Assembly (NCBI GenBank): GCA_000967895.1
Contig: FO203512.1
Location: 248,001 to 312,000 of the forward strand
Direction of reading: 5' to 3'
DNA from: Oleispira antarctica RB-8
GTDB taxonomy: Bacteria; Pseudomonadota; Gammaproteobacteria; Pseudomonadales; Oceanobacteraceae
Length of the DNA: 64,000 nucleotides
A program made the position numbers and the translations under genes. Below are positions 44,814-55,150 of this stretch, in pieces (position 1 is the first letter of the stretch; each line of letters begins with the position of its first letter). The notes below the pieces were generated by a model. The model did no database searches and was not told the DNA's origin. It saw nothing but the letters and a program-made list of their open reading frames with translations.

Positions 44814-45503
44814 ATGGGTCAGAAAGTACATCCTACTGGTATTCGTCTCGGTATTACCAAAGACCATAATAGTGTTTGGTATGCCGGAAGCGACAAATAT
44901 GCAGATAATTTGTTAACTGATATCCAAGTACGTACTCTTATTGAGAAACGTCTTGTTAAAGCTTCAGTAAGCAAAGTAGTTATCGAACGTCCTTCGCAGA
45001 ATGCGAAAGTTACTATTCACACTGCCCGTCCAGGTATTGTGATTGGTAAGAAAGGCGAAGACGTCGAGAAGCTACGCAAAGAAATCACTGATATGATGGG
45101 TATTCCGGTACACATCAATATTGAAGAGATCCGCAAGCCAGATCTTGATGCTAAATTAGTAGCGCAAAGCGTTGCTAGCCAGCTAGAGCGTCGTATTATG
45201 TTCCGTCGTGCTATGAAGCGCGCAGTTCAAAATGCCATGCGTGGCGGTGCTGAAGGCATTAAGATTCAAGTTGGTGGTCGTCTAGGTGGTGCTGAAATCG
45301 CTCGTTCAGAGTGGTATCGTGAAGGACGCGTTCCTTTGCACACACTTCGTGCGGACATCGATTATGGTACTTGCGAAGCACATACTACTTACGGCGTTAT
45401 CGGCGTAAAAGTATGGATCTTCAAAGGTGAAGTCTTGGGTGGTATCGAAGAAGTTCGAAACCGTGCTAAAAACCAAGGCAAAAAGAAAGGCGGCCGTTCA
45501 TAG
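44814..45503 (+). CDS. rpsC: 30S ribosomal protein S3
   Basis: mRNA-entry-tunnel protein with helicase function. The 229-residue product begins [14 protein letters not shown] and contains the KH-domain loop [14 protein letters not shown] and the [21 protein letters not shown] helix. Its C-terminus ends in a basic [13 protein letters not shown] precedes the ATG. Confidence 0.98.
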   Translation: MGQKVHPTGIRLGITKDHNSVWYAGSDKYADNLLTDIQVRTLIEKRLVKASVSKVVIERPSQNAKVTIHTARPGIVIGKKGEDVEKLRKEITDMMGIPVHINIEEIRKPDLDAKLVAQSVASQLERRIMFRRAMKRAVQNAMRGGAEGIKIQVGGRLGGAEIARSEWYREGRVPLHTLRADIDYGTCEAHTTYGVIGVKVWIFKGEVLGGIEEVRNRAKNQGKKKGGRS

Positions 45504-45515
45504 GGGTTTTTAACC

Positions 45516-45926
45516 ATGTTGATGCCAAAACGTACAAAGTTCCGCAAAATGATGAAGGGCCGCAATCGTGGCCTGGCTCGCGGAAGTAAAGTGAGCTTCG
45601 GTGAGTATGGCCTTAAGGCTACTGGCCGAGGTCGCATTACAGCTCGTCAAATTGAAGCTGCGCGTCGTACAATGACTCGTAAAATCAAACGTGGCGGGAA
45701 AATCTGGATTCGTATTTTTCCTGATAAGCCGATTACCAGCAAGCCTCTTGAGGTTCGTCAGGGTAAAGGTAAGGGTAACGTAGAATACTGGGTATGCCAG
45801 ATCCAACCAGGTCGTGTTTTATACGAAATGGAAGGTGTTAGTGAAGAATTAGCTCGTGAAGCGTTCGAACTTGCGGCGGCTAAGTTGCCTATTGCTACAA
45901 CATTCGTTAAACGGACGGTGATGTGA
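45516..45926 (+). CDS. rplP: 50S ribosomal protein L16
   Basis: Binds near the tRNA elbow at the A and P sites. The 136-residue protein matches E. coli in length and motifs ([19 protein letters not shown], then [25 protein letters not shown]). An Arg in the GKGKGN neighbourhood is the site hydroxylated by RoxA-type oxygenases in E. coli. Its final codons ATGTGATG overlap the rpmC start by one base. Confidence 0.97.
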   Translation: MLMPKRTKFRKMMKGRNRGLARGSKVSFGEYGLKATGRGRITARQIEAARRTMTRKIKRGGKIWIRIFPDKPITSKPLEVRQGKGKGNVEYWVCQIQPGRVLYEMEGVSEELAREAFELAAAKLPIATTFVKRTVM

Positions 45927-46117
45927 TGACGGCGATCGAACTAAAAGATAAGTCAGTAGCTGAGTTGCAAACTCAGTTAGAAGAGCTATTGAGCGATCAA
46001 TTTAAGTTGCGCATGCAGAAGTCTACTGGTCAGTTGGGTCAATCCCATCTAATCAAGCAGACTCGTCGCAACATAGCTCGCGTAAAAACCGTGCTGGCTC
46101 AGAAGGCAGGTGAATAA
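45926..46117 (+). CDS. rpmC: 50S ribosomal protein L29
   Basis: Small tunnel-exit protein near L23. The 63-residue product equals E. coli in length ([18 protein letters not shown], then [13 protein letters not shown], then [12 protein letters not shown]). I chose the ATG at 45926, overlapping the rplP TGA as TGATG; a GTG one codon earlier is also in frame but less likely. Confidence 0.95.
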   Translation: MTAIELKDKSVAELQTQLEELLSDQFKLRMQKSTGQLGQSHLIKQTRRNIARVKTVLAQKAGE

Positions 46118-46118
46118 A

Positions 46119-46382
46119 ATGAGTGAACAAACTACTGCACGCACCCTTACTGGTAAGGTTGTAAGCGATAAGATGGATCAAACCATCACTGTTCTTGTGG
46201 AGCGACGTGTTCAGCACCCGATCTACAGGAAATTCGTGAAGCGTTCTACGAAAGTACACGCACACGACGCGAACAACGAATGCCAAATTGGTGACGTGGT
46301 TACTGTTAAGGAATCTCGTCCATTGTCGAAAACAAAGACATGGACGCTGGTTACCGTTGATGAGCGCGCCGTTAAGGTTTAG
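46119..46382 (+). CDS. rpsQ: 30S ribosomal protein S17
   Basis: Primary 16S-binding protein, 87 residues, OB fold with [27 protein letters not shown] and [18 protein letters not shown]. The ATG at 46119 follows the rpmC stop by one base and has AGGTGA at 46108-46113. It is the last gene of the S10 operon in E. coli order; rplN follows after 23 bases here without a visible terminator or promoter, so the S10 and spc units are probably joined. Confidence 0.96.
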   Translation: MSEQTTARTLTGKVVSDKMDQTITVLVERRVQHPIYRKFVKRSTKVHAHDANNECQIGDVVTVKESRPLSKTKTWTLVTVDERAVKV

Positions 46383-46405
46383 CGCAGTTACTAGGAGCAA
46401 ATGGC

Positions 46406-46774
46406 ATGATCCAAACACAATCAATGCTGGATGTTGCTGATAACAGCGGCGCCAAACGTGTAATGTGTATTAAGGTTTTAGGCGGTTCACACCGTCGCTA
46501 TGCCCGTATCGGCGACCTTATTAAGGTATCCGTTAAGGAAGCAATTCCACGCGGTAAAGTTAAGAAGGGTCAAGTACTTACAGCGGTTGTTGTTCGTACA
46601 CGTAAAGGTGTTCGTCGTCCGGATGGTTCTATCATCCGTTTCGATACGAATTCTGCAGTATTGTTAAATGCTTCAGAAGCACCTATCGGTACCCGTATTT
46701 TTGGGCCAGTGACTCGTGAGCTTCGTTCTGAGAAGTTTATGAAGATCATTTCCCTAGCACCAGAAGTGTTATAG
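46406..46774 (+). CDS. rplN: 50S ribosomal protein L14
   Basis: Subunit-interface protein and target of the silencing factor RsfS. The 122-residue product begins [21 protein letters not shown] and contains [17 protein letters not shown] and [13 protein letters not shown]. Length is that of E. coli +/-1. AGGAGC precedes the ATG. It is first of the spc group. Confidence 0.97.
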   Translation: MIQTQSMLDVADNSGAKRVMCIKVLGGSHRRYARIGDLIKVSVKEAIPRGKVKKGQVLTAVVVRTRKGVRRPDGSIIRFDTNSAVLLNASEAPIGTRIFGPVTRELRSEKFMKIISLAPEVL

Positions 46775-46787
46775 GGGTAGAGATAGC

Positions 46788-47099
46788 ATGTTAAAAATTC
46801 GTAGAGATGACGAAGTAATAGTTATTGCCGGCAAAGATAATGGTAAACGAGGCAAAGTAGTTAAAGTACTTGCCGACAATCGTGTTATCATTAGCGGCAT
46901 TAACATGGTGAAAAAACACCAAAAGCCTAACCCGCAGCAGCAGCAGCCAGGCGGCATCGTTGAAAAAGAAGCTGGAATTCAAGTTTCTAACGTTGCAATC
47001 TGGAATCCTAAGACTGAAAAAGCCGACCGTGTTGGCTTTAAAGTTGAAGGCGAGCAGAAAGTGCGTGTTTTCAAATCAACCGGCGAAGTAATCGCTTAA
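46788..47099 (+). CDS. rplX: 50S ribosomal protein L24
   Basis: Assembly initiator of the 50S subunit, KOW-type fold. The 103-residue protein contains the KOW segment [21 protein letters not shown] and a slightly Gln-rich loop ([10 protein letters not shown]) where E. coli has a shorter one. GGGG precedes the start codon. Confidence 0.96.
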   Translation: MLKIRRDDEVIVIAGKDNGKRGKVVKVLADNRVIISGINMVKKHQKPNPQQQQPGGIVEKEAGIQVSNVAIWNPKTEKADRVGFKVEGEQKVRVFKSTGEVIA

Positions 47100-47119
47100 A
47101 GCAACTAGGAGAAACAGAT

Positions 47120-47659
47120 ATGTCACGTTTGAAAGAACTGTACAAATCAGATGTTGTAGCCAAGTTGACTGAAGAGTTTGGTTACAAAAACGTTATGGAA
47201 GTGCCACGCGTTACTAAAATCACCCTGAATATGGGTGTTGGTGAAGCGTTAGGCGATAAGAAACTTCTTGATAATGCCGTTACTGATATGGAAGCAATGT
47301 CAGGACAAAAAGCAATTGTTACCGTGGCTCGTAAGTCCGTAGCAAGCTTTAAAGTACGTGACGGCTACCCGATTGGTTGTAAAGTAACTATGCGTGCAGA
47401 TCGTATGTGGGAGTTTTTAGATCGTCTAATCGACATCTCTCTACCTCGCGTACGTGATTTCCGTGGCTTGAATGGTAAATCATTCGACGGTCGTGGTAAC
47501 TACAGCATGGGTGTGAAAGAGCAGATTATCTTTCCAGAAATCGAATACGACAAAGTCGATAAGATTCGCGGTATGGATATCACTATCACTACTACAGCTA
47601 ATACGAACGAAGAAGGTCATGCTTTATTGAAAGCATTGAACTTCCCGTTCCGTAACTAG
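47120..47659 (+). CDS. rplE: 50S ribosomal protein L5
   Basis: 5S-rRNA-binding protein contacting P-site tRNA. The 179-residue protein, as in E. coli, has [16 protein letters not shown] and [17 protein letters not shown], then [18 protein letters not shown]. In E. coli the S8 repressor site lies at the start of this gene; I did not verify a matching fold here. AGGAGAAAC precedes the ATG. Confidence 0.97.
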   Translation: MSRLKELYKSDVVAKLTEEFGYKNVMEVPRVTKITLNMGVGEALGDKKLLDNAVTDMEAMSGQKAIVTVARKSVASFKVRDGYPIGCKVTMRADRMWEFLDRLIDISLPRVRDFRGLNGKSFDGRGNYSMGVKEQIIFPEIEYDKVDKIRGMDITITTTANTNEEGHALLKALNFPFRN

Positions 47660-47669
47660 GGGAAGTCTC

Positions 47670-47975
47670 ATGGCTAAGATCAGTATGAAACAGCGTGAAG
47701 CTAAGCGTGAGCAACTTGTTGCTAAATACGCTGAAAAACGCGCTGCACTGAAGGCGATTATCTTAAATGTTAACTCTTCTGACGAAGATCGTTGGAGCGC
47801 GCAAATTCAATTGCAAAAGCTTCCTCGTGACTCTTCTAAGAGCCGTTTACGTAACCGCTGCCAAATCACAGGTCGTCCACATGGCGTCTACCGTAAATTC
47901 AAGCTTTCCCGTATTAAGTTACGTGAAGAAGGCATGAAAGGTAACGTTCCTGGCCTGAAAAAAGCTAGTTGGTAA
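47670..47975 (+). CDS. rpsN: 30S ribosomal protein S14
   Basis: 30S head protein, 101 residues, the long zinc-free (C-minus) form: it contains [27 protein letters not shown] with only one cysteine and no CxxC pairs, and it ends GLKKASW. Because it lacks the zinc ribbon, its function does not depend on zinc supply. Followed by an 84-base spacer with a hairpin. Confidence 0.97.
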   Translation: MAKISMKQREAKREQLVAKYAEKRAALKAIILNVNSSDEDRWSAQIQLQKLPRDSSKSRLRNRCQITGRPHGVYRKFKLSRIKLREEGMKGNVPGLKKASW

Positions 47976-47985
47976 GCAATTCCGG

Positions 47986-48032
47986 CTAGTGAGAAAAGAG
48001 TGCTGTAATGGCGCTCTTTCTTTCACTATCTA
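47986..48032 (+). repeat. Imperfect hairpin in rpsN-rpsH spacer
   Basis: GTGAGAAAAGAGTGC (47989-48003) pairs with GCGCTCTTTCTTTCAC (48011-48026) with two small bulges around TGTAATG, and flanking CTAG/CTAG could extend it. No T-tract follows. It could be an S8 regulatory or processing site; that is inference. Confidence 0.5.
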
Positions 48033-48059
48033 GGGCGCTGTACAACAGAGGAAAGACAA

Positions 48060-48452
48060 ATGAGTATGCAAGATCCCTTAGCGGACATGCTTACTCGTAT
48101 TCGTAACGGCCAATTGGCTGGTCATGCGAATGTGAGTATGCCGTCTTCTAAGTTAAAAGTGTCTGTAGCCCAGTTGCTACAAGACGAAGGTTATATCGCT
48201 GCGTTTGCAGTGGAAGGCGACGTTAAACCAAGCCTGAATATAGACCTTAAATACTACGAAGGTAAGCCAGTAATTGAGACGATCAAGCGCGTTAGTCGTC
48301 CTGGTTTACGTCAATACAAAGGCACAGTTAAGCTACCTAAGGTAGAATCTGGTCTTGGTGTTGCCATTGTATCCACTTCGAAAGGTGTAATGACTGATCG
48401 TGCGGCTCGTGCTCAAGGCATTGGCGGCGAAGTTATTGCTACCGTCTTCTAA
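48060..48452 (+). CDS. rpsH: 30S ribosomal protein S8
   Basis: Central-domain 16S binder and, in E. coli, repressor of the spc operon. The 130-residue protein starts [18 protein letters not shown] and ends with the RNA-binding [36 protein letters not shown] lies before the ATG. It is preceded by a hairpin at 47986-48032. Confidence 0.97.
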   Translation: MSMQDPLADMLTRIRNGQLAGHANVSMPSSKLKVSVAQLLQDEGYIAAFAVEGDVKPSLNIDLKYYEGKPVIETIKRVSRPGLRQYKGTVKLPKVESGLGVAIVSTSKGVMTDRAARAQGIGGEVIATVF

Positions 48453-48463
48453 GGAGATTTACA

Positions 48464-48997
48464 ATGTCACGTATTGCAAAAGCTCCTGTAGCTATTCCAG
48501 CTGGTGTTGAAGTAACACTTGCTGAGTCCACTATCGCGATTAAAGGCGGTAAGGGCACTCTAGAGTTGAATATCCATTCATCTGTAGAAATTAAACAAGA
48601 AGAAAACAATATTGTTTTCGCTCCAAAGAACGGTGATAAAGCGGCCATGGCTATGGCTGGTACTTTCCGTTCTTTAGTGAACAATATGGTTGTTGGCGTA
48701 ACTCAAGGCTACCAGAAGAAATTAATTCTTCAGGGCGTTGGTTATCGTGCCAAAACTTCTGGAAAAGTCGTCAACCTAAGTTTGGGTTTCTCACATCCAG
48801 TGGATTATGAGTTACCTGAAGGCGTTACAGCTGAAGTACCTTCTCAAACAGAGATCGTAATTTCAGGTGTTGATAAGCAACAGGTTGGTCAAGTAGCCGC
48901 AGAAATTCGTGGATACCGTCCACCAGAGCCTTATAAAGGTAAAGGTGTTCGTTATGCTGACGAAAATGTGCGTCGCAAAGAAGCTAAGAAGAAATAA
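48464..48997 (+). CDS. rplF: 50S ribosomal protein L6
   Basis: Supports the sarcin-ricin loop region. The 177-residue protein has the two-repeat L6 fold, with [27 protein letters not shown] in the second half and [19 protein letters not shown] near the C-terminus. AAGGAG precedes the ATG, 11 bases after rpsH. Confidence 0.97.
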   Translation: MSRIAKAPVAIPAGVEVTLAESTIAIKGGKGTLELNIHSSVEIKQEENNIVFAPKNGDKAAMAMAGTFRSLVNNMVVGVTQGYQKKLILQGVGYRAKTSGKVVNLSLGFSHPVDYELPEGVTAEVPSQTEIVISGVDKQQVGQVAAEIRGYRPPEPYKGKGVRYADENVRRKEAKKK

Positions 48998-49008
48998 GGT
49001 CTAGGCTC

Positions 49009-49359
49009 ATGAATGAGAAGAAAACAGCTCGTTTACGCCGTGCCCGTAAAACTCGTATGCGTATTCGCGAGAAGGGTACAGTACGTCTGTGTGTAAATCG
49101 TACACCCAGACACATTTATGCTCAGATTCTTTCTTCCAGTGGTGCTGAAGTTTTAGCTACAGCCTCTACTGTTGAAGCGGATCTGCGTACAACTGCTACT
49201 GGTAACGTTGAAGCAGCAACTAAAGTCGGTCAGCTTATCGCTGAGCGCGCTAAAGCTGCTGGTGTCACTAAGGTTGCTTTTGACCGTTCTGGTTTCCAAT
49301 ACCATGGTCGCGTTAAGGCCCTGGCTGATGCAGCCCGTGAAGGCGGCTTGGAATTCTAA
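49009..49359 (+). CDS. rplR: 50S ribosomal protein L18
   Basis: 5S-rRNA-binding protein of 116 residues. It has the basic N-terminus [20 protein letters not shown], then [11 protein letters not shown], and a C-terminal [26 protein letters not shown] typical of the family. It follows rplF by 11 bases. Confidence 0.97.
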   Translation: MNEKKTARLRRARKTRMRIREKGTVRLCVNRTPRHIYAQILSSSGAEVLATASTVEADLRTTATGNVEAATKVGQLIAERAKAAGVTKVAFDRSGFQYHGRVKALADAAREGGLEF

Positions 49360-49371
49360 AGGGTAGAGACA

Positions 49372-49881
49372 ATGGCGAATAATGAACGCGTAGAGCGTAA
49401 CGAAAGCGATCTGCAGGAAAAACTGGTTCAAGTGAACCGAGTTGCAAAAGTAGTAAAAGGGGGTCGTATATTCGGCTTCACTGCTTTGACTGTAGTTGGC
49501 GACGGAAATGGTAAGGTTGGTTTTGGTCGTGGTAAAGCACGCGAAGTACCAACTGCTATCCAGAAAGCAATGGATTCAGCTAAGCGTAATATCATCCAGG
49601 TAGAATTGGACGGTACGACTTTGCAGTATCCTATAAAAGCACGCCACGGCGGTTCTAAGGTTTACATGCAACCAGCATCAGAAGGTACTGGTATTATTGC
49701 CGGTGGTGCAATGCGTGCAGTTTTAGAAATGTGTGGTGTTAAAAACGTATTGGCAAAATGTTACGGGTCTACAAACCCAGTTAACGTTGTTCGTGCAACT
49801 TTCAATGGCTTGAATCAAATGAAGTCACCTGAACAGATTGCAGCCAAGCGTGGTAAATCCGTAGAAGATATTCTGGGGTAA
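49372..49881 (+). CDS. rpsE: 30S ribosomal protein S5
   Basis: Accuracy and spectinomycin-region protein, 169 residues (E. coli 167). Shows the double-stranded RNA-binding N-domain with [25 protein letters not shown] and [19 protein letters not shown], then [18 protein letters not shown]. The loop GRIFGF is the classic spectinomycin-resistance site and looks wild-type. The upstream GGGTAGAG is a weak ribosome site. Confidence 0.97.
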   Translation: MANNERVERNESDLQEKLVQVNRVAKVVKGGRIFGFTALTVVGDGNGKVGFGRGKAREVPTAIQKAMDSAKRNIIQVELDGTTLQYPIKARHGGSKVYMQPASEGTGIIAGGAMRAVLEMCGVKNVLAKCYGSTNPVNVVRATFNGLNQMKSPEQIAAKRGKSVEDILG

Positions 49882-49887
49882 GGCATC

Positions 49888-50070
49888 ATGGCTAAGAAAA
49901 CCGTTAAGGTAACACAATTGCGTAGCTCAATCGGCAAATTGCCGAAGCATCGCGCGACCATTAAAGGTCTAGGCCTTCGTAAGATCGGTCACACTGTAGA
50001 GTTGGAAGATACTCCGTCAGTACGTGGCATGATCAACAAGGTTCAATACATGCTTAAGGTAGAGGGATAA
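49888..50070 (+). CDS. rpmD: 50S ribosomal protein L30
   Basis: Short 60-residue 50S protein with the standard [28 protein letters not shown] sequence. It lies six bases after rpsE with GGGGTAAGG overlapping the rpsE end as ribosome site. Confidence 0.96.
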   Translation: MAKKTVKVTQLRSSIGKLPKHRATIKGLGLRKIGHTVELEDTPSVRGMINKVQYMLKVEG

Positions 50071-50074
50071 TAAG

Positions 50075-50509
50075 ATGCGTCTTAATGAACTCAGCCCTGC
50101 TAAAGGTGCTAAAACTGCACGTAAGCGTGTAGGACGTGGCATTGGCTCAGGTATCGGTAAGACCTGTGGCCGTGGTCACAAAGGTCAAAAATCGCGTTCA
50201 GGTGGTAAAGTTGCCCCTGGTTTCGAAGGTGGTCAAATGCCTTTGCAACGTCGTCTACCAAAATTTGGTTTTACTTCACGTAAAGCTCAATATACTGCAG
50301 AGGTTCGCTTAAACGAACTTACTAAAGTAGATGGTGACATCGTAGATTTAGCAGCTCTTAAAGCTGCGGATATCATCGGTGATAAGATTAAGCGTGCTCG
50401 CGTAATCCTATCTGGTGAGATCAAACAAGCTGTTACTATCAAAGGTTTGAAAGTAACTAAAGGTGCTCAGGCTGCTATTGAAGCGGCCGGTGGGAAGATC
50501 GAGGACTAA
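50075..50509 (+). CDS. rplO: 50S ribosomal protein L15
   Basis: Late assembly protein, 144 residues, as in E. coli. The Gly/Arg-rich N-terminal extension [27 protein letters not shown] reaches into 23S, and [17 protein letters not shown] follows. The secY ATG begins on the base after its stop. Confidence 0.97.
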   Translation: MRLNELSPAKGAKTARKRVGRGIGSGIGKTCGRGHKGQKSRSGGKVAPGFEGGQMPLQRRLPKFGFTSRKAQYTAEVRLNELTKVDGDIVDLAALKAADIIGDKIKRARVILSGEIKQAVTIKGLKVTKGAQAAIEAAGGKIED

Positions 50510-51838
50510 ATGGCTAAAGGCTCACTACCGCAAGGCATGCAAAGTGGATTAACCGAGCTCTGGACTCGGATCCGTTTTGTATTCTTAGCGATTATCGTAT
50601 ATCGGATTGGGGCACATATTCCTGTACCAGGAATTAACCCCGATCAATTAGCGCAGATGTTTGAACAGAATCAAGGCACGATCTTGAGTATGTTTAATAT
50701 GTTTTCGGGTGGTGCATTAGAGCGCATGAGTATTCTTGCGCTTGGCATCATGCCTTACATTTCTGCTTCTATTATTATGCAATTGCTAACGGCAGTGAGC
50801 CCCCAGCTAGAACAGCTGAAGAAAGAAGGTGAAGCTGGTCGCCGTAAGATCACGCAATATACGCGCTACGGCACGGTATTGTTGGCTACTATCCAGGCAA
50901 CTGGTGTGTCAGTCGGTCTTGCGGGTCAAGGTATTACCTTTAGCTCTGGCATGGACTTCTATCTGGGAGCTATTCCGTCTTTTGTATGTGGTGCAGTATT
51001 CTTAATGTGGCTAGGTGAACAAATCACTGAACGCGGCATTGGTAACGGCATCTCTATACTGATCTTCGCGGGTATCGTTGCAGGCTTGCCTGGTGCGATT
51101 GGTCAAAGTTTCGAATCAGCACGTCAAGGGGACTTAAATATCCTTGTGTTGTTAGGGGTTGCGATTGTAGCGATTATGGTTGTTGCGTTTGTTGTTTTCG
51201 TTGAACGAGGACAGCGCCGCATCACCATTAATTACGCTAAGCGCCAGCAAGGTCGCAAAGTGTTTGCAGCACAGACAAGTCATTTACCATTGAAATTGAA
51301 TATGGCTGGTGTTATTCCTGCTATTTTCGCATCAAGTCTGTTATTATTCCCCGCTTCGATTGGCCAGTGGTTTGGACAAGGCGAAGGGATGGAGTGGTTG
51401 CAGAATGTATCTTTAGCGTTAGGACCTAGTCAACCGCTATATATCGTTCTGTTTGCAGCGGGTATAATCTTCTTCTGCTACTTCTATACGGCGTTAATGT
51501 TTAACCCGAAAGATGTGGCTGAAAACTTGAAGAAGTCTGGTGCTTTTATTCCAGGGATTCGTCCCGGAATACAAACTGCTAACTATATTGATGGTGTATT
51601 AGGTAAGTTGACATTGTTCGGCTCCTTATATATCGCAGCAGTGTGCTTGATGCCACAGATGCTAGTTGTCTTGGCTGATGTACCCTTCTATTTCGGTGGT
51701 ACTTCGCTATTGATTGTTGTAGTGGTGGTGATGGACTTTATGTCCCAAGTGCAATCGCATTTGATGTCTCATCAATACGAATCAGTGATGAAGAAATCAA
51801 ATTTAAAGAATTTCGGTTCTGGTAGCGTTCCGCGCTAA
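50510..51838 (+). CDS. secY: Preprotein translocase subunit SecY
   Basis: Pore-forming subunit of the Sec channel in the inner membrane; partner of SecE at 24715. The 442-residue protein has the ten-helix pattern, with the start of TM1 in [26 protein letters not shown], the plug region [23 protein letters not shown], and the cytoplasmic loops [27 protein letters not shown] and [23 protein letters not shown] that contact SecA and ribosomes. Starts directly after the rplO stop, so its translation depends on rplO. Confidence 0.98.
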   Translation: MAKGSLPQGMQSGLTELWTRIRFVFLAIIVYRIGAHIPVPGINPDQLAQMFEQNQGTILSMFNMFSGGALERMSILALGIMPYISASIIMQLLTAVSPQLEQLKKEGEAGRRKITQYTRYGTVLLATIQATGVSVGLAGQGITFSSGMDFYLGAIPSFVCGAVFLMWLGEQITERGIGNGISILIFAGIVAGLPGAIGQSFESARQGDLNILVLLGVAIVAIMVVAFVVFVERGQRRITINYAKRQQGRKVFAAQTSHLPLKLNMAGVIPAIFASSLLLFPASIGQWFGQGEGMEWLQNVSLALGPSQPLYIVLFAAGIIFFCYFYTALMFNPKDVAENLKKSGAFIPGIRPGIQTANYIDGVLGKLTLFGSLYIAAVCLMPQMLVVLADVPFYFGGTSLLIVVVVVMDFMSQVQSHLMSHQYESVMKKSNLKNFGSGSVPR

Positions 51839-51863
51839 CAGACTGAATTGATAGGAGATCGTC

Positions 51864-51980
51864 ATGAAAGTACGTGCTTCTGTAAAAAAAATCTGCCGTA
51901 ATTGTAAGACGATTCGTCGTAACGGTAGTGTGCGAGTGATCTGTACTTCAGATCCTAAGCATAAACAACGTCAAGGCTAA
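51864..51980 (+). CDS. rpmJ: 50S ribosomal protein L36
   Basis: A 38-residue protein, nearly identical to E. coli L36: [15 protein letters not shown] at the start and [10 protein letters not shown] at the end. Cys11, Cys14, Cys27 and His33 form the zinc ribbon, so this is the zinc-containing form. AGGAG lies at 51853-51857. It lies 25 bases after secY, the usual end of the spc group. Confidence 0.96.
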   Translation: MKVRASVKKICRNCKTIRRNGSVRVICTSDPKHKQRQG

Positions 51981-52020
51981 TAATAGTCTTGACCTTTGGT
52001 GGCGTTTAAGAATATGTTGC

Positions 52021-52049
52021 TTGCATTTTATGCGAGTGGCATATATTAT
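52021..52049 (+). promoter_or_regulatory. Putative alpha operon promoter (rpsM)
   Basis: TTGCAT (52021-52026) and TATTAT (52044-52049), spaced 17 bases, with CGCC four bases after the -10. Leader to rpsM about 33 bases. Confidence 0.7.
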
Positions 52050-52088
52050 CTTGCGCCCTTTATAAGCAAAAACTGATTGGAGTTAGAC

Positions 52089-52445
52089 ATGGCCCGAATC
52101 GCCGGTGTCAACATTCCTGATAACAAGCACGCGGTTATCTCTCTGACTTACGTATTTGGCGTAGGTCGTTCTACCGCGAAGCAGTTATGTGCTAGTACTG
52201 GAATTGCTGAAACGATTAAAATTGCTGATCTATCTGAAGCCCAACTTGATGAACTTCGTAACGAAGTAGGTCAATTGACGGTTGAAGGTGATCTTCGTCG
52301 TGAAAAACAAATGAACATCAAGCGATTGATGGACATGGGTTGCTTCCGTGGTATACGCCACCGTCGCGGTCTTCCAGTTCGTGGCCAACGCACTAAAACA
52401 AATGCGCGTACTCGTAAGGGTCCTCGTAAACCAATCCGTAAGTAA
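52089..52445 (+). CDS. rpsM: 30S ribosomal protein S13
   Basis: 30S head protein bridging to L5 and P-site tRNA. The 118-residue product has [19 protein letters not shown] and the C-terminal [20 protein letters not shown] started at the ATG at 52089 with GGAG upstream; an earlier in-frame ATG adds four residues not found in the family. It is first of the alpha group. Confidence 0.97.
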   Translation: MARIAGVNIPDNKHAVISLTYVFGVGRSTAKQLCASTGIAETIKIADLSEAQLDELRNEVGQLTVEGDLRREKQMNIKRLMDMGCFRGIRHRRGLPVRGQRTKTNARTRKGPRKPIRK

Positions 52446-52523
52446 TTACGGATTGGCTTTTAGTGTAGCTGCATTGTCATTGTTTAGGTTGCAGTGTTGA
52501 TATTAAAAGTAGGAATGTAGAAT

Positions 52524-52916
52524 ATGGCTAAGCCAGGAAATTCTCGTACTAAGAAGAAAGTTAAAAAGCAGGTCGCGGACGGTATCGCCCACATCCATGC
52601 TTCTTTTAACAATACGATTGTAACGTTAACCGATCGCCAAGGTAATGCTCTTTCATGGGCAACTGCCGGTGGTTCTGGTTTCCGTGGTTCACGTAAGAGC
52701 ACACCGTTCGCTGCGCAGGTTGCTGCAGAACGAGCTGGTGAAGCTGCAAAGGAATATGGTCTTAAAAATCTTGATGTTGAAGTCAAGGGTCCTGGTCCTG
52801 GTCGTGAATCTGCGGTACGTGCATTAAATGCATGTGGTTACAAGATTAACAACATCACAGACGTGACGCCGATCCCTCATAATGGTTGTCGTCCGCCTAA
52901 GAAACGTCGTGTATAA
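52524..52916 (+). CDS. rpsK: 30S ribosomal protein S11
   Basis: Platform protein near the Shine-Dalgarno helix. The 130-residue product contains [21 protein letters not shown] and [15 protein letters not shown], ending in [24 protein letters not shown] purine site lies in the 78-base gap after rpsM. Confidence 0.97.
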   Translation: MAKPGNSRTKKKVKKQVADGIAHIHASFNNTIVTLTDRQGNALSWATAGGSGFRGSRKSTPFAAQVAAERAGEAAKEYGLKNLDVEVKGPGPGRESAVRALNACGYKINNITDVTPIPHNGCRPPKKRRV

Positions 52917-52928
52917 GGAGACAGAATA

Positions 52929-53549
52929 GTGGCACGTTATATTGGTCCTAAATGTAAACTGTCTCGTCGCGAAGGCACTGACTTATTCTTGAAGAGCGGC
53001 GTTCGCGCATTAGACTCCAAGTGTAAGCTAGAAACTAAGCCTGGCGTACACGGCGCAGGACGTGGTCGTTTATCCGACTACGGTCTACAATTGCGTGAAA
53101 AGCAGAAAGTTCGTCGTTTATACGGTGTTCTTGAAAAGCAATTCCGCGGATATTACAAAGAAGCTGCACGTCGTAAAGGCGCTACAGGTGAAAACCTGCT
53201 TCAGTTGCTTGAATCTCGTCTAGATAACGTTGTTTATCGTATGGGCTTTGGTTCGACTCGTGCAGAATCTCGTCAGTTGGTATCACATAAAGCGATTACG
53301 GTTAACGGCACTGTCGTTAATGTTGCTTCTTTCATGGTTAAAAGCGGTGACGTTGTCGCTGTTCGTGAAAAAGCAAAGAACCAAGATCGCATTAAAAGTG
53401 CACTTGCTCTTGCTGGCAATCGTGGAGATTCTTCTTGGATCGACGCGAACGCTACTAAGATGGAAGGAACATTTAAATCTGTTCCTGAGCGCGCTGATTT
53501 ACCAGCAGAGATCAACGAAAACCTAATTGTGGAACTTTACTCTAAATAA
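52929..53549 (+). CDS. rpsD: 30S ribosomal protein S4
   Basis: Primary assembly protein of the 16S 5' domain and translational repressor of the alpha operon in E. coli. The 206-residue protein begins [23 protein letters not shown], has the S4 domain with [30 protein letters not shown], and contains two N-terminal cysteines that do not form a full zinc site. It starts with GTG at 52929 behind AAGGAGA. Confidence 0.97.
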   Translation: MARYIGPKCKLSRREGTDLFLKSGVRALDSKCKLETKPGVHGAGRGRLSDYGLQLREKQKVRRLYGVLEKQFRGYYKEAARRKGATGENLLQLLESRLDNVVYRMGFGSTRAESRQLVSHKAITVNGTVVNVASFMVKSGDVVAVREKAKNQDRIKSALALAGNRGDSSWIDANATKMEGTFKSVPERADLPAEINENLIVELYSK

Positions 53550-53572
53550 TTAGAGCATTGTAAGGGGCAGCT

Positions 53573-54574
53573 ATGCAGCGCGCAGTAAACGAATTTTTGA
53601 CACCGCGTCATATTCAAGTTGAAGAAATGAGCAAGACTCATGCAAAGGTGACTCTAGAGCCACTGGAGCGCGGTTTCGGTCATACACTTGGCAACGCTTT
53701 GCGTCGAATATTGCTGTCCTCCATGCCAGGAGCTGCAATTGTAGAGGTAGAGATCGACGGTGTACTTCATGAGTACAGCACGATCGAAGGCGTACAAGAA
53801 GACGTAATTGAAATCTTGTTAAACCTTAAGGGTGTTGCAGTCAAACTTCACGAACGTGATGAAGCGACTCTGACTCTAGTTAAATCTGGAGCAGGAGCAG
53901 TTACCGCTGCCGATATTCAACTGGATCACGGTGTTGAAATCGCTAACCCTGAGCATGTAATTGCTCATTTAGCGGCCGGCACTGAACTGAAGATGACGTT
54001 AAAAATCACTTCAGGTCGTGGTTATGAGACTGTTGAGTCTCGCAACCAGAACGACGAAGAAACGAAGGCAATTGGTAAATTGCAAATTGATGCGACTTAT
54101 AGTCCTGTTCAGCGTATTTCATACAGTGTAGATAATGCACGTGTTGAACAACGTACTGATCTAGACAAGTTGGTTATCGAGTTGGAAACCAATGGCACGA
54201 TCGATCCAGAGGAAGCGATTCGTCGCTCTGCTACAATTTTGCAGCAACAACTAGCAATATTTGTTGACCTGGAAAATGAGGAAGTAGTTGAGCAGCAGAA
54301 AGAAGAAGAGGAAATTGATCCTATCCTTCTACGTCCAGTTGACGATTTAGAGTTAACGGTCCGTTCTGCTAACTGCCTAAAGGCCGAGAATATTTACTAC
54401 ATTGGTGATTTGATACAGCGCACTGAAGTTGAGCTGTTGAAGACTCCTAATTTGGGTAAGAAATCTCTGACTGAAATTAAAGATGTTCTTGCATCACGTG
54501 GTCTTTCACTAGGTATGCACCTAGAAAATTGGCCGCCAGCAAGTCTTCGAAACGACGACAAAGTGCTGGCTTAG
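53573..54574 (+). CDS. rpoA: DNA-directed RNA polymerase subunit alpha
   Basis: Assembly platform of RNA polymerase and contact for activators and UP elements. The 333-residue protein has the N-terminal domain with [20 protein letters not shown], a linker with an acidic patch ([15 protein letters not shown]), and the C-terminal domain with [20 protein letters not shown], whose Arg is the DNA-contact equivalent of E. coli Arg265. Length is four residues above E. coli. AAGGGG precedes the ATG. Co-transcribed with S4 and L17. Confidence 0.98.
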   Translation: MQRAVNEFLTPRHIQVEEMSKTHAKVTLEPLERGFGHTLGNALRRILLSSMPGAAIVEVEIDGVLHEYSTIEGVQEDVIEILLNLKGVAVKLHERDEATLTLVKSGAGAVTAADIQLDHGVEIANPEHVIAHLAAGTELKMTLKITSGRGYETVESRNQNDEETKAIGKLQIDATYSPVQRISYSVDNARVEQRTDLDKLVIELETNGTIDPEEAIRRSATILQQQLAIFVDLENEEVVEQQKEEEEIDPILLRPVDDLELTVRSANCLKAENIYYIGDLIQRTEVELLKTPNLGKKSLTEIKDVLASRGLSLGMHLENWPPASLRNDDKVLA

Positions 54575-54625
54575 TCCTCCGGGACTAAACCTCGCAGAGC
54601 GTTCAGTTAGTAAAGGAAAATAATC

Positions 54626-55033
54626 ATGCGTCATCGTAAAAGTGGTCGCCACTTTAATCGCACCAGTTCACACCGCCAAGCAATGTTTAAAAACATGGCT
54701 GTGTCTTTGTTCGAGCATGAAATCATTAAGACGACTTTGCCAAAAGCAAAAGAGTTACGTGGTGTTGCTGAGCCGTTGATTACATTGGCTAAAGTAGACT
54801 CCGTTGCAAATCGCCGTTTGGCTTTTGCACGTACTCGCAGTAAAGAAGCTGTTGGTAAATTGTTTAATGAGTTGGGTCCTCGTTATGAAGCACGTCCGGG
54901 TGGCTACATTCGCATTATGAAATGTGGTTTCCGTTCAGGTGATAATGCACCTATGGCTTACGTTGAGTTAATAGACCGTCCTGCTGTTGAAGCAGAAGAC
55001 GTTGTTGAAGCAACAGAAGCTGGCGAAGAGTAA
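54626..55033 (+). CDS. rplQ: 50S ribosomal protein L17
   Basis: Tunnel-exit protein of 135 residues. It starts [20 protein letters not shown] and contains [11 protein letters not shown] and a C-terminal [20 protein letters not shown]. An acidic tail ([15 protein letters not shown]) extends beyond the E. coli protein. It is last of the ribosomal block, followed by a terminator 12 bases downstream. Confidence 0.97.
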   Translation: MRHRKSGRHFNRTSSHRQAMFKNMAVSLFEHEIIKTTLPKAKELRGVAEPLITLAKVDSVANRRLAFARTRSKEAVGKLFNELGPRYEARPGGYIRIMKCGFRSGDNAPMAYVELIDRPAVEAEDVVEATEAGEE

Positions 55034-55045
55034 AATCTTCGTCAT

Positions 55046-55077
55046 AAAAAAGCCCAGCTTATGCTGGGCTTTTTTTT
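55046..55077 (+). terminator. Rho-independent terminator of alpha operon
   Basis: AAGCCCAGC pairs with GCTGGGCTT around TTAT, followed by a run of T. Confidence 0.95.
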
Positions 55078-55150
55078 GTCTAAAATTTGTCTTTCACCCT
55101 GCGGTACTTATTATCGATGGGGTTTCTGCAACTTTAAATAAAGGTCTGTG

